From contig NW_020312867.1 in the NCBI RefSeq assembly GCF_003265705.1, positions 293,746-357,745 of the forward strand: 64,000 bases of DNA. Reading direction: 5' to 3'. The number at the start of each line of letters is the position of its first letter. Positions within the stretch are counted from its first letter, which is position 1. A program made the translations under genes and the position numbers. This DNA is from Callorhinus ursinus (lineage: Eukaryota > Chordata > Mammalia > Carnivora > Otariidae). The notes beneath the pieces are model-generated. The model saw only the letters and a list, made by a program, of their open reading frames with translations. It did not search any database and had not been told where the DNA came from. Below, one piece after another: positions 22,501-32,744 of the stretch.

Positions 22501-23392
22501 TCCTAAAGGAGAACACAGGTAGCAACCTTTTCGACCTTAGCCGCAGCAACTTCTTCCTAGAAACATCGCCAAAGGCACGAGAAGCCAGGGCAAAAATGAA
22601 CTATTAGGATTTCATCAAGATAAAAAGCTTTTGCACAGCAAAAAAACAGTCCACAAAACCAAAAGACAACCGACAGAATGGGAGAAAATATTTGCAAATG
22701 ACATATCAGATAAAGGGCTAGTATCCAAAATCTATAAAGAACTTATCAAACTCAACACCCAAAGAACAAATAATCCAATCAAGAAATGGGCAGAAGACAT
22801 GAACAGACATTTCTCCAAAGAAGACATCCAAATGGCCAACAGGCACATGAAAAAGTGCTCCACATCGCTCGGCATCAGGGAAATCCAAATCAAAACCTCC
22901 ATGAGATACCACCTCACACCCGTCAGAATGGCCAAAATTAACAAGTCAGGGAACAACAGATGTTGGCGGGGATGTGGAGAAAGGGGAACCCTCCTACACT
23001 GTTGGTGGGAATGCAAGCTGGTGCAACCACTCTGGAAAACAGTATGGAGGTTCCTCAAACAGTTGAAATTAGAGCTACCGTTCGATCCAGCAATTGCACT
23101 ACTGGGTATTTACCACAAAGATACAAATGTAGGGACCCAAAGGGGTACGTGTACCCCAATGTTTATAGCAGCAATGTCCACAATAGCCAAACTGTGGAAA
23201 GAGCCAAGATGTCCATCGACAGATGAATGGATAAAGAAGAAGTGGTATATATACACAATGGAATATTATGCAGCCATCAAAAGGAATGAGATCTTGCCAT
23301 TTGCAACGATGTGGATGGAACTGGAGGGTGTTATGCTGAGTGAAATAAGTCCATCAGAGAAAGACATGTATCACATGACCTCACTGATATGA
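19578..23392 (+). pseudogene. LINE-1 ORF2 (endonuclease and reverse transcriptase), inactivated
   Basis: The ATG at 19578 has good context (ACAATGG). The endonuclease domain shows 'LNVNGLNAP', 'CCLQETPF' (catalytic Glu about residue 42), 'NIYAPNMGA' and 'VGDFNTPL', with the 'SDHNALKLEL' box near 20250-20285. The reverse transcriptase shows motif A '[10 protein letters not shown]' (from 21366) and the catalytic 'FADD' (21672-21683). A C-x3-C-x7-H-x4-C knuckle lies at 22961-23014. The frame is broken by TAG at 21018, TAG at 21426, TGA at 22137 and TAG at 22605. There is a one-base loss near 20107, a one-base gain in an A run near 20388 that restores frame, and a one-base loss near 22643. The total of 3815 bases fits a normal ORF2 of about 1270 codons less one base. 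The TAG at 22605 stands where the copy at 62.5-64 kb has TGG (Trp). Confidence 0.93.
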
Positions 23393-23394
23393 GG

Positions 23395-23494
23395 NNNNNN
23401 NNNNNNNNNNNNNNNNNNNNNNNNNNNNNNNNNNNNNNNNNNNNNNNNNNNNNNNNNNNNNNNNNNNNNNNNNNNNNNNNNNNNNNNNNNNNNN
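23395..23494. other. Assembly gap of 100 N
   Basis: Exactly 100 N are present, a common placeholder for a gap of unknown size. Aligning both flanks to the related copy on the minus strand suggests about 65 missing bases (its 62898-62962). Confidence 0.98.
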
Positions 23495-23709
23495 GGCTGG
23501 GTGATAGACATTGGGGAGGGTATGTGCTACGGTGAGCGCTGTGAATTGTGCAAGACTGTTGAATCACAGATCTGTACTTCTGAAACAAATAACGCAACAT
23601 ATTTTAAGAAAAAAGAAAAAGAAGAAGATAACAGGAGAGGAAGAAAAGGGGAGTATGTCAGAGGAGGAGACGAACCATGAGAGATGATGGACTCTGAAAA
23701 ACAAACTGA

Positions 23710-23736
23710 GGGTTCTAGAGGGGAGGGGGGAGGGGG
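23710..23736 (+). other. Predicted G-quadruplex tract in L1 3'UTR
   Basis: Four G runs (3, 4, 6 and 5 bases) are separated by loops of 7, 1 and 1 bases. G-rich polypurine tracts of this kind are typical of mammalian L1 3'UTRs. Confidence 0.75.
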
Positions 23737-24085
23737 ATGTGTTAGCCTGGTGATGGGTATTGAGGAGGGCACGTTCTGCATGGAGCACTGGGTGTTATGA
23801 ACAAAGAATGAATCATGGAACACTGCACCAAAAACTAATGATGTAATATATGGTGATTAACATAACAATAAAAAAATTTAAAAAAAAATCAGAAAGAGTA
23901 CTCAATTATCACAAAAGAAAGCAGGAAAAATAAAAATAGAAAAATGAGATAAGACAGAAAACATAGAGCAAGATAGTAGATTTAAACTGAACCATATTAA
24001 TAAACACTCTAAATGTAAATGAATTGTGCAACCCAACTAAAAGGCTCAGATTGTCATACTGGATATAAAAATAAGTCATAACAAA

Positions 24086-24485
24086 ACCCAATGGTCTGAT
24101 TAACTGAGGCCCAGGTCACATCTTGCACCCTCAGCTCAGACCTGGAGCCCCCAAAGCATATGGGCTTAGAGTAGAGGATATGGTTCCCCAGAAGGCAATT
24201 TAGGTAGGATTTCTATAAGAAGAGCAAATGGACAATGGGAAGAAAAAGTCAACACACGTCCTTCTCAATGGCTCTTCCTATCATAGAAAATAATATTCCT
24301 CCCTTCCTATTTTTTCCATGTAGGGCAACTTTGAATTAACTCTTCTCTTGATCATTTTAGGAGACTTTCATAAAAGTAACTCTCTTCCTCTCTTCTCTTT
24401 TCCTGGATCTTTCTCTCCATCTATATTATCAGATTGTCATTTGTGTTTATAAGTTAGTCTGATTACTTTCAGAATGAAAAAAATT
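24086..24485. other. Unannotated sequence
   Basis: No gene or clear repeat is visible between the end of the old LINE and the next CanSINE. Confidence 0.4.
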
Positions 24486-24676
24486 GGGGCATCTGGGTGG
24501 GCTCAGTCAGTTAAGTGTCTGCCTTCGGTTCAGGTCATGATCCCAGGGTCCTGGGATCGAGCCTCATGTCGGGCTCCCTGCTCAGCGGGGAGTCTGCTTC
24601 TCCCTCTCCTTCTGCTCTGCTCATGCTCTCTCTCACTCTCCCTTTCTTGCAAATAAATAAATAAAATCTTTAAAAA
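24486..24676 (+). mobile_element. CanSINE
   Basis: The head 'GGGGCATCTGGGTGGGCTCA' has an extra G in its A box. The SINE body and the AAATAAATAAATAAAATCTTT tail follow. The imperfect flanks 'AATGAAAAAAATT' and 'AATGAAAAAATAATT' at about 24473 and 24677 look like a decayed duplication. Confidence 0.93.
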
Positions 24677-24794
24677 AATGAAAAAATAATTTCATTTGAC
24701 CAAACATATCCTATGAGATGTTTAAGAAGAGTAATATCTTCAAATATTTCTCCTCTAGACTGCCAACTGCACAAATTGTACTATTTATCCATAT

Positions 24795-25095
24795 TCTTAT
24801 TCACTATTTGACTCCTTCATGACCAAGCTCAAATGTCACCATCTCTGTGAAACCTGCAATCCCCCATGTAGTGGTGGCCACAGCTTCCTCTGTTCCTGCA
24901 ATGTGCTTGAAATCCTATTGGAAAAATTCATGTTTTCTTTCTCTCTCTCTTTCTGCAATAGTGGATCATGTACAATAGAGATGAAGCTTTGTTTATCTCT
25001 ATAGTCCCCAGTGTCTAGCAGGAAGCTCAATATATCATAGATTCTTAGTAAATATTTTCTGAACTAATCAATACAGGGATGAATGAATGAATGCC
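24795..25095 (+). mobile_element. L2 LINE 3' region
   Basis: 'CCAAGCTCAAATGTCACCAT', 'CTCTATAGTCCCCAGTGTCT' and 'TAGTAAATATTTTCTGAACT', then GAATGAATGAATG, follow the order of the L2 3' end in plus orientation. Confidence 0.75.
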
Positions 25096-26779
25096 CCCCA
25101 TTGCTTGGCAGTGTTGCATTGTACCTCACGACCTCTACCTCCAGGATGGCTAGCAGGTTTCATCTTCAGGGCATATTATGAATGATATGCCGTGGCTTTC
25201 GGAATTTGGTCTTAATGAGGAGTGTGAGGTTATACCTGAGCTCAGTAGGAGCGCCATGATGGGTCAGTGAAGTCTAGCATGGTTTCTGGAGTGGGGGGAA
25301 AAATAACAAGTATCATGAACCTCTGTGATGCTGGCTTTTTCTATGCCTTCTGGCCAGTTTTGTCTGTTGACCAGATCACTGGTCAGATTCCAACACTGAA
25401 TCCAGCAAGGCCCAGACTAATCACAGAGATTTTAATCAAGGGATAGTCAGGATCATCAAGAAACAAAAGCCATATTAGGGTCAATTTTCTTATAAATTCC
25501 TGATCAAGAAAGGCACTGGGTCACTGACCCTGGCATCACCAATCACTCAGTCCAATCCCCTGAACCCAGAGCCCAGCTGAATCCATCTCAGCTCCTCCCA
25601 GGCTTCCACAACCCAGCAGACAAAAACCAATACCAGCTTACCCCTCACATGTGCCTCCCAGCCTGTTTTGATTTTTTTTACACAAATTATGGGGCATAAA
25701 CCACTTCCTGTGAATACCAGCCCCTGCTCAAATTTATCTTCCTAGGAGGGAAGTATTTGTTGACATCCTGCTGAACAGTCTCTCCTTAGTATCATCCCAC
25801 GTCACAGAGCCAAGCAGAAAACCCCCAATGCATCTAAACTTTCCCAGAGTGGGCCTTGCTGGAACCTCCTCCTGAACCCAAAGTGGACTCACGGCAGATG
25901 CTCCCTTCCCAGCTTTCCCTCTCCTTCTTTGCCCTCTTCATTTCTTCTTCTCACCTTCTTTCATGCCATACCTGACTTCCAGGTAAAGAAAAGATTGTCA
26001 ACTTTTGCTCCCTCCCCAACCAGCTTTCCCAGGCAGCATGCATCTCTGAGCACAATTCACACGTCAACAGAATTGTTGGCACATCTTTCGTTTCTGAGGG
26101 ATGTAAAGGAACGGTGTGGATATAAAGGAACACAGTGGTGTGTTCTGCATGCTCCTCCCCCCTCTGGCTTTCTCGGCTGACTCCACTTCTTTCTTGACCA
26201 CTACAGTGGGTATTTTCCAAGAGAGTATGTGCCCTCCCTGTCGATGATCCCGTAGTTCAATCCTTTGGGTACATTAGCACTGTCCATTTAGTGGTGGTGA
26301 TCTGTGCATATGAGAACACACCTGCTCTCTATCTTCCAGACAGTGTTCACCATGGGCCCTCCCAGCAGACACCACATGCATCCTCTCCAGACACTTTACT
26401 TCATCCTGACACTTAGCTGCGCATTTCTCATTTTCAACCTAATTACTGACACACACAGGAAGGAAAAGAGAGAGGTTGCAGTCCCAAAAACCAGAGGTAG
26501 CCCCAGAGTCCCCACATTTGCTCTACCCTGTGGAATTCTTGATCACTAAGGGGCAAAACGGCCGTGTTTTCTTTCTGCTGTTAGGGATGGATATCCTGCA
26601 AAGTGCTCTGAACTGATTTCTCTGACGTTTTGTATCCCTTATAAACTAGCTTCTCTTTTTCCTTTGACAAAGGCAAAAAGAGGGGTGTTATTTTTCCAGA
26701 AAGGTGAGCTTCTTGAGCCTCACATGTAGGTGCACCCATGGAAGATTTCACTGAAGTCTTGAAATGCAGACCAAGACCA
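25096..26779. other. Unannotated sequence
   Basis: A long stretch without recognised interspersed repeats. Frames of up to 89 codons (for example 25951-26220 minus) overlap one another on opposite strands and show no domain. No exon, promoter or RNA gene can be supported. Confidence 0.45.
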
Positions 26780-26868
26780 GAAATCTGTGTTGGCACAGGC
26801 CCTGGCACAACAAAATTACTTAATAAATATTTATTCTATGAATGGATGAGTGAATAAAGAAATGAAGG
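26780..26868 (+). mobile_element. L2 3' end
   Basis: 'AGGCCCTGGCACAACAAAAT' followed by 'TTAATAAATATTTATTCTAT' and GAATGGATGAG is the L2 terminal consensus. Confidence 0.65.
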
Positions 26869-26953
26869 GATTTGCTCCTATAGGCATCTAAAAATCTACG
26901 TTTGTATGTATCTTTCTTACCTCTGTCTCTTTGAACTGGATTTGCACATGGCT

Positions 26954-26972
26954 ACACACACACACACACACC
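26954..26972 (+). repeat. Short (AC)n microsatellite
   Basis: Nine to ten AC units. Confidence 0.95.
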
Positions 26973-27539
26973 CTGTACCCAAAATTGATTAAATGAGTCT
27001 CCAGCCTAACTGCACAATCCCCTTGAATGCCCCTGTCCTACACTCAGTGTGAGTCCTCAGTACTCACCTCAGATTTTCCACACGCTGATTCTGATCTTCC
27101 CTTGGCAGATTGTGTGTGGTTCTTCTCTTCCCAAAGAAACACCTCCCAGCACAAGGCGGAATGTGTGCGTAAGACTCTGGGCACTGAGGGAATAAAACGC
27201 CAGGTTTTATGGGGCGTATATGTGGAGGGAGGGGCATCAGGTGGAAGCTGTTACACTCACATTCTGGATCACTTCAGGATTTGCTAGCTATTTTAGACCC
27301 ATCAGCTAGAGCCACTGACATCTTCTTCTTGAGGCTCTGAAGCATTTAATCCTGAGTGAATTCTCACTAAGGGTACCATTCATCAGCCATGTTAACCATT
27401 CCACTAGATATGCAGGAGAGAAACTAGGAGTTCTAGGGCAGAGGTTCACAAAGCAGAGGCCTTAAGATGGAAACATGAGAGAAAGTAAATTTGTCTTTGA
27501 AATCCTGGTCCTACCATTTAACAAATGTTTTATTCTGGA
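26973..27539. other. Unannotated sequence
   Basis: An 86-codon plus frame at 27027-27287 shows no recognisable domain. Nothing else is seen. Confidence 0.4.
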
Positions 27540-27668
27540 ACCCAGAATATTAGATGTTAACATTGGAATAAGCTGGGTGAAAGACACACAGGAATTCTCT
27601 AAATTAGCCTTGAGACATTTTTGTAAATTTAAAGTTATTCTAACATCAAAAAGTTTATTTAAAAAAAA
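27540..27668 (+). mobile_element. Old L1 3' end
   Basis: 'TAGATGTTAACATTGGAATA', 'AGCTGGGTGAAAGACACACA' and 'AACATCAAAAAGTTTATTTA' match the 3' end of an old mammalian L1. Confidence 0.65.
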
Positions 27669-28169
27669 TCATATAGATTCCTTCAGCCTTTGGAGAATTT
27701 TCCACAGTGGACTTAATTAGACTTAAAGTCATGTCTTTAATTTCTGCTTCCCTGGTGACACCTGGAGGAGATGGAGGAACTGGGTCCCTTCTCCCTCAGT
27801 GAAGCCAGCATGAGAGTCACTCCTGTGGCTTCATGCTGGCTGTTTTTCTCATTTTTCTAGATCTGGCTGTGGCAGAGGACGGGCCTGCTCCACACCAGAG
27901 CCTGGTCACCAGCTTAGCTTAATTTGAGAGAAAGATGAGGTGTGAAAAGGGAAAAGTGGCCAACATTTGGTTTTCCTGAGCTCATTTTTCTCAGAAAAGT
28001 CAATGAATGTCTTATGACTCTGTCTCCCCTCCCCCTGACACATTGTCCCCATTGGACAACGTTCCTGGCTGTAGTTGAGAGAATTCATAATGGCTTCTTG
28101 AAAACCCGGAGACAGGTCCCTGGATCTGCAGCCCTAATGGGTTAGCAAAACAAGAGGTAAAGAGGGGAA
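27669..28169. other. Unannotated sequence
   Basis: A short imperfect repeat of the word CCAGCATGA / TCATGCTGG occurs at 27800-27840, but no gene or named repeat is visible. Confidence 0.4.
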
Positions 28170-28318
28170 AACAGCATTTCACTAAGCAATTACACTGATT
28201 CCAGAATAGTTTTGAGTGTTTTACATTCTTACTGAAGTCTCATCCTAGGAAATAAGGAAGCTGAGGGTCAGGGAGGCTAGAGACTTGCCCGCAGTCATAT
28301 AAATAGATACAATAGATG
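28170..28318 (-). mobile_element. MIR SINE fragment
   Basis: 'GGAAGCTGAGGGTCAGGGAG' and 'AGACTTGCCCGCAGTCATAT' are the reverse-complement MIR core and tRNA-related part. Confidence 0.75.
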
Positions 28319-28434
28319 ACTATATAGAGGTGGAACCACGTAAAAATTCTAGTTTCTCCCTGCTTCCCTCAGATACATACACACAGACATAGATCCACAC
28401 ACGCCTCTTTTGGAGGTCAAAACATCTCTGATTT

Positions 28435-28650
28435 CACTAAATATGTACTGACCAATTGTGCTAAGTGCCTAACACACATTTAATCCTAACAGCACTTACC
28501 CATTGTTAACCCCATTTTACAGAAAGGGTAAATGAAGTCTCAAGAGCTTTAGTATCTTACTTAAGGTTTACATAGTTTATAAAGTGGCAGGGCTAGGATA
28601 TATACTCAACCAATCTGATTCCAGAGCCCGGACTTTTAATCACTTCATCA
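28435..28650 (-). mobile_element. MIR SINE, near full length
   Basis: 'GTGCTAAGTGCCTAACACAC', 'AACCCCATTTTACAGAAAGG', 'AAAGTGGCAGGGCTAGGATA' and 'CTGATTCCAGAGCCCGGAC' occur in the order of a reverse-complement MIR. Confidence 0.85.
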
Positions 28651-28984
28651 CTCAATGAATATTTGTTGAATGAATGGATGGGAAAACAGCTTTGATGGAG
28701 GACTGCAGAGTTATCTCAATAATATCGTACCCTGATCTCACATTTAGAATGTGTGAGACCATTCCTCCTAGAGTGGGTAGTCCCAACAAGACCAGTGTTC
28801 CCCTCCTTAACCTCTATCTTTGCCTCTTCTCTTCCTTCTTTTGGGGGACTTGACAGGTGCTTAATGCATGGCAAAGAGAAAAATGCCACCCAAAATATTT
28901 TAATCAAGAGAGAGAACACATACACACAAAGAGAGAGAGAGAGCACGCATACAAAATGTAAAGGAAATCACAGTTCTTTTTCTC
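28651..28984. other. Unannotated sequence starting with an L2-like end
   Basis: 'TCAATGAATATTTGTTGAAT' at 28652 looks like an L2 terminus in plus orientation. A GA repeat lies at 28929-28943. No gene is seen. Confidence 0.45.
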
Positions 28985-29110
28985 ACTAGCTATAGGGCAT
29001 AGGACTTTGGGGAAGATACCAGCTCTTTGGGCCTCTTTCCTTATCTAAGAAATGGACTAACAGTTCCTAACTTCTGTGGTTGTTGTGAGAATCAGACATC
29101 ATTTCTCCAG
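28985..29110 (+). mobile_element. MIR SINE fragment
   Basis: 'GCCTCTTTCCTTATCTAAGA' and 'TGTGGTTGTTGTGAGAATCA' fit the MIR middle and 3' part. Confidence 0.6.
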
Positions 29111-29599
29111 AGTCCCTGCACCACGGACGGCAGAGGAGATGCCCTACATGACTAGTTTTTATGTTTTTTATCTTTACTGTCATCCTTGTCTATTCATAAA
29201 ACTTGTTTGTTTCATCAGAGGCTCCCAGCCACATGCCACCCAAACGTAAGCACTGAGGCCACATGTCCCCCAAATCCTGATACCACCCAGGCAGATGAAA
29301 GCTTGAGCCTTAACAAGGCTTATCATCAGAGTGGAGAGATGAGAGGGCTCAGCTGGGCTGGAAAAAGAAAGAGTGTGTCCAAGTCAGCAGAAGGAGGCCT
29401 TTCCATGGCCTCTACATCCGATGCCTGACCCGCTCAGCTAGAGGGGGGATGCTGTCTCAGATTCCCTTGCCCTGAAAAGAGTCTTTATTATCAATAGTCA
29501 TGCCGGCAATGAAATGCAACCTGAGCTCTAGACATGGACAGACTGATTAGCAAGAACACCCACTACCAACAAACACAAAACTAAATAACAATCTCTTTT
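29111..29599. other. Unannotated sequence
   Basis: An 80-codon plus frame at 29186-29428 shows no recognisable domain. No repeat is seen. Confidence 0.4.
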
Positions 29600-29812
29600 G
29601 GGCGCGCCTGGATGGCACAGTCAGTTGAGCATCTGACTCTTGGTTTCGGCTCAGGTGATGATCTCAGGGTCATGAGATCCAGCCCCAAGTTGGGCTCTGT
29701 GCTCAGTGGGGAGTTGGCTTGAAGATTCTCTCCCTCTGCCCCTCCCCCACTCTCTCTCGCTTCTCTCTCTCTCTCAAATAAATAAATAAATCTTTTAAAA
29801 AAATAAACAAAC
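29600..29812 (+). mobile_element. CanSINE, older subfamily
   Basis: The head reads 'GCGCCTGGATGGCACAGTCA', followed by 'CTGACTCTTGGTTTCGGCTC', CT repeats and an AAATAAATAAATAAATCTTTT tail. The 'CTCTTGGTTTC' word distinguishes it from the younger 'CTTCGGCTC' copies. Confidence 0.92.
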
Positions 29813-29895
29813 TGTATGTTTGGGAGGTATTACCTTTGACTTTTTTTTTCTTCTGTTTGGTCTACTGCTAATGGATTTGGTTGAAAAGAGAAAGG

Positions 29896-30098
29896 GGTGC
29901 CTGGATGGCTCAGTTGGTTAAGCAGCTGCCCTTGGCTCAGGTGATGATCCCAGGGTCCTGGGATCAAGTCCAGCATCGGCTCTCTGCTCTGCAGGGAGCC
30001 TGCCTCTCCCTCTCCCTCTCCTTCTGCCTACCGCTCCCCCTGCTTGTGTGCTCTCTCTCTGTCAAATAAATAAATAAAATCCTTAAGAAAAAAAAAAG
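29896..30098 (+). mobile_element. CanSINE
   Basis: 'GGTGCCTGGATGGCTCAGTT' starts the head. CT-rich sequence and 'CAAATAAATAAATAAAATCC' plus an A-rich tail follow. It lies 83 bases after the previous CanSINE in the same orientation. Confidence 0.93.
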
Positions 30099-30935
30099 AA
30101 AAGTAAGAGAAAATAGCATAACAGAAAACTCAAGAGACTGTCTCAGAACTCTAGGAGGAGTGGAAAAGCCTGGAGGGAGGTTAGTCCCTCTTCATAGCGG
30201 TCCCTCCCAGCAAGGATTAGGATTGTAATCAGTGGGATGATAGCCAGGGCCCTGATCATCCCTGCCCATACAGGACAACAGGGCAGGGCTTTGAGGGAGG
30301 AATACTCTCCAGGTGAGGACCTTGCAAGAGGGAATTCAGGGCAGCAGTCTTCTGAAAAAGCAGAAGCGCCCCGTCCCTGGGTACCAGGAAGACAGAGCCT
30401 GGGCTGCCCTGGACCTCTGTTCTCTTGACCGATTTTCTGCGGGATGGTGCCCTTTCTTCCTTCTTTCTTGTTTTCCTTGCAGAGACTTTCATCTGGCTTG
30501 TTTTTATGTCTTCTCATCTTCTTTCTTCTTAAGCCGGGAATATTTTTTTTCTCCCTTTTGAGGCAGTTGTTTCCAATAAATCCCTGCTTGTTTTCTTTAA
30601 GTTGCTCAGTTATTTTAAGTTTCCTCTTCCACAGCCCTCTGTCTGCATTTCTGCTTTCCATCTGGGCTGCTTGGTTCACTCGTTTCTGGAATGAAGACAA
30701 AGGGAGGTATTGGAAACTCAGAGAGCCTGGCCTGCCCCTTGGAGCAGAAAGGCCTGGCAAAGGACTAAATCCACCTGCTGATCTTTCCAGCACTTTTATT
30801 ATATCTCAGATTGACTAGTCACACAGCTGGAGACACCTTGACTGGCCACGAGGACAATCAATGTTCCTGATTTCCATAAAGGCAATCTAGTTATACCCTG
30901 AGTGGGACCTTTGATCTGAGTGCTTCTGTGTGTGC
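30099..30935. other. Unannotated sequence with a 216-codon minus frame
   Basis: The minus-strand frame at 30143-30793 opens with GTG. The first ATG lies about 45 codons in, leaving roughly 170 codons. Its middle is lysine- and arginine-rich and I recognise no domain. A pyrimidine-rich plus strand (30440-30600) explains much of the openness on both strands. I do not call it a gene. Confidence 0.35.
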
Positions 30936-31310
30936 CTATCAGTCAGGGCCATTGCAGAAAGCATTTGGCACACTCAAATTGGGAAACTTAAAAAGAGTTT
31001 AATAAGAGAACAATTTACGAAAGTGTAGGCAGGCTGCAGAGAAACCACAAAGGACAGAGTAGTGTCCTAGGGATAGCAACAGCAGAGTTCTGTTATCACC
31101 ATCCTCCTGAAAGGGTAAGGACAGGGAGCAGCCCTCTGGAGAGAAAGGACCCTGGAGGAGGACCTGCCATCTTGGCCCGTGGATGCAGCCAACCTTGGTA
31201 CTCACAGGAAAGGAGATGAAAGATTGATGAAAGTTTCTATCCCCCTCCTGCCACTCTGAACTTTCCTGCTGAGGCTCCCCAGAAGTCAAGAGAACCCACT
31301 GGGGTTGTCA
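30936..31310. mobile_element. Possible old LTR-like repeat, family unknown
   Basis: 'TATCAGTCAGGGCCATTGCA', then 'AAGAGTTTAATAAGAGAACA', resembles the end of old LTR-like or MER-class repeats in reverse. The assignment is uncertain. Confidence 0.3.
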
Positions 31311-32094
31311 ATATTGATCAGACTTTTGGATAACAGACCAGGGTGGGAATGGGTGGAGAATGAATCTGGAGAGGAAAATGGAAGTTATTCAGCAGAATGA
31401 ACATGCAGGTTCATGTAACTCTGTGCCCATATATACATGCACATGCACACGTTAGTGTGTGCTAGGCTGATTAAAATAAGTATTTGGGTTTTCTCTAAGG
31501 GAAGAGTCATTCAGGGGCTGCCCCTTGCTCTGTTCGGCCTGTATAGGTTACTGAGGATCTTGATTTCCTCTAATTCTGACTACTTAGTGTTTGAAGAGCA
31601 GGGAAGAGTACTGGAAGTGGGAGTCTCCACTGGATCATATGTGTTGAAATTATCTTTAGATATTGAGGTGGCAAAAGGTTTCAATCAAAGGATGAGATAT
31701 GTCAAAAGGAAAGACCTATTCTTGCTTCTAAAGAACTCACTCCAGGAGAAGGAAAAGTTGAATCAAGGATGAATGCTTCCATTTGAATAGGTACATCCCA
31801 ACCACCTGAACAGGTGGGACTAGAGATTCATACAAATGATGGGGCATTAAGGAAAGGGGCTTTTTCTAGGAGCTTCAAAGTGAAAATGAAATCAAGGATT
31901 TGGTTGAGTCAACAGCTCAGTAGAGATTTAAAATGGAGCTCAGAGACTCTGAAAGGGACAGCAGATTGATGTCACATAGAGTAGGTCTTTGACAGTTGGT
32001 ACATTACACAGCCTCTTTAACACAGCACATTATCCATGTCCACAATATGGCACTTTGGAGTGTGTTGTTGGCATGTCTCTTTCTATCATTAGGT
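31311..32094. other. Unannotated sequence
   Basis: A 111-codon plus frame at 31437-31772 carries no domain that I recognise. No repeat is assigned. Confidence 0.4.
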
Positions 32095-32170
32095 CATGAA
32101 GGTCTTATTGACCATTATATTCCTAACATGTGGCGTGGCACCCAGCAGTAGTCTGTTGGACAAATGAACA
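32095..32170 (+). mobile_element. L2 3' end fragment
   Basis: 'TATATTCCTAACATGTGGCG' followed by 'CACCCAGCAGTAGTCTGTTG' resembles the L2 terminus. It is diverged. Confidence 0.5.
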
Positions 32171-32520
32171 CTGGTATTTGTCCATTTTGAGGACTTTACA
32201 TGAGACTAGAGTGTAGCTCTGATTTGCACTGGATTGGGCCAGAAAGAGCTATCCATGCCATTCAGGTTTCACTTTAACCAACTCCTCCACAAAGTCAAGG
32301 CCATGAACTTACTTTCATACCCAAGGGGAAACCCTCTCTCTCATGAGTTTTGGTGGACAAGACTGCATCGCCCAGCTCCTGTATTCTTGGTCCAGCCTTT
32401 TCCAAGGCCCAAGTCATCAAGCTTTAATTAGTTCCTCTGCCTTTGCTCCACCAACACCCTCTTTTGAATCTAGGCTTCTGATAGCACCACGTATGTTGCC
32501 ACATTTTAAAGTCACAATTT
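32171..32520. other. Unannotated sequence
   Basis: No gene or repeat recognised before the TTCC tract. Confidence 0.4.
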
Positions 32521-32630
32521 TCTTCCTTCCTTCCTACCTTCCTTCCTTCCTTCCTTCCTTCCTTCCTTCCTTCCTTCCTTCTTCCATCTCTCTCTCTTTC
32601 TTCTTCTTCATCTTCTTCTTCAAAGAACTT
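32521..32630 (+). repeat. (TTCC)n microsatellite followed by CT/CTT-rich sequence
   Basis: About 15 TTCC units (one ACC interruption) at 32521-32585 are followed by TCTCTCTC and CTTCTTCTT. The polypyrimidine strand creates the open frame of leucine, proline and serine residues seen here. Confidence 0.95.
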
Positions 32631-32744
32631 ATTTATTTCATTCCATTTCCTAAGGAATTATAGTTACCTGAGACAGGAAAAGGAGGTGTAAATATCCATT
32701 TGGTACCTATCCTTTCCTGTCCATCCCCATGCCTACTCTAATAT

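Larger units (their letters stand above)
23393..23884 (+). other. L1 3'UTR, interrupted by assembly gap
   Basis: The 3'UTR follows the ORF2 stop. It contains the 100-N gap (23395-23494), then 'GACATTGGGGAGGGTATGTG', a strongly G-rich tract at 23710-23736, an AATAAA at 23867-23872 and a short A-rich tail. The same order is seen in the minus-strand copy at 62.5-63 kb. Confidence 0.85.
16754..23899 (+). mobile_element. Full-length carnivore LINE-1 with 15-bp target-site duplication
   Basis: The element runs from 16769 to 23884. Perfect 15-bp repeats (AAAATCAGAAAGAGT) flank it at 16754-16768 and 23885-23899. The insertion site reads AAT/AAAATC, close to the L1 endonuclease preference. It has a CpG-rich 5'UTR, ORF1, an 82-bp inter-ORF spacer, ORF2, a purine-rich 3'UTR, an AATAAA at 23867-23872 and an A-rich tail. 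ORF1 is open and ORF2 is broken, so this copy cannot move by itself. The perfect duplication points to a fairly recent insertion. Confidence 0.97.
13690..24085 (+). mobile_element. Old L1/HAL1-like host element split by nested insertions
   Basis: Pieces at about 13690-14045, 14930-15356, 15547-15680, 16412-16768 and 23900-24085 read as one plus-strand LINE in order. Landmarks are 'GAATTCTATACCCAGCAAAT' and 'TTCAGACATAAAGATACTGA' before the breaks, 'ATGTATTATAACAATGGCCC' and 'AACCCTAAAGCAACTACTAA' in the middle, and 'CTCTAAATGTAAATGAATTG' after the full-length L1, near the start of an ORF2 endonuclease region. Between the pieces lie a truncated L1, a CanSINE, a MaLR LTR with adjoining unassigned sequence, and a full-length L1. 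The assignment to HAL1 rather than another old L1 rests on memory of the consensus. Confidence 0.6.

Noticed and set aside
32521..32663. Leu/Pro/Ser-rich open frame
   Set aside because: It is produced by the TTCC and CTT simple repeats.
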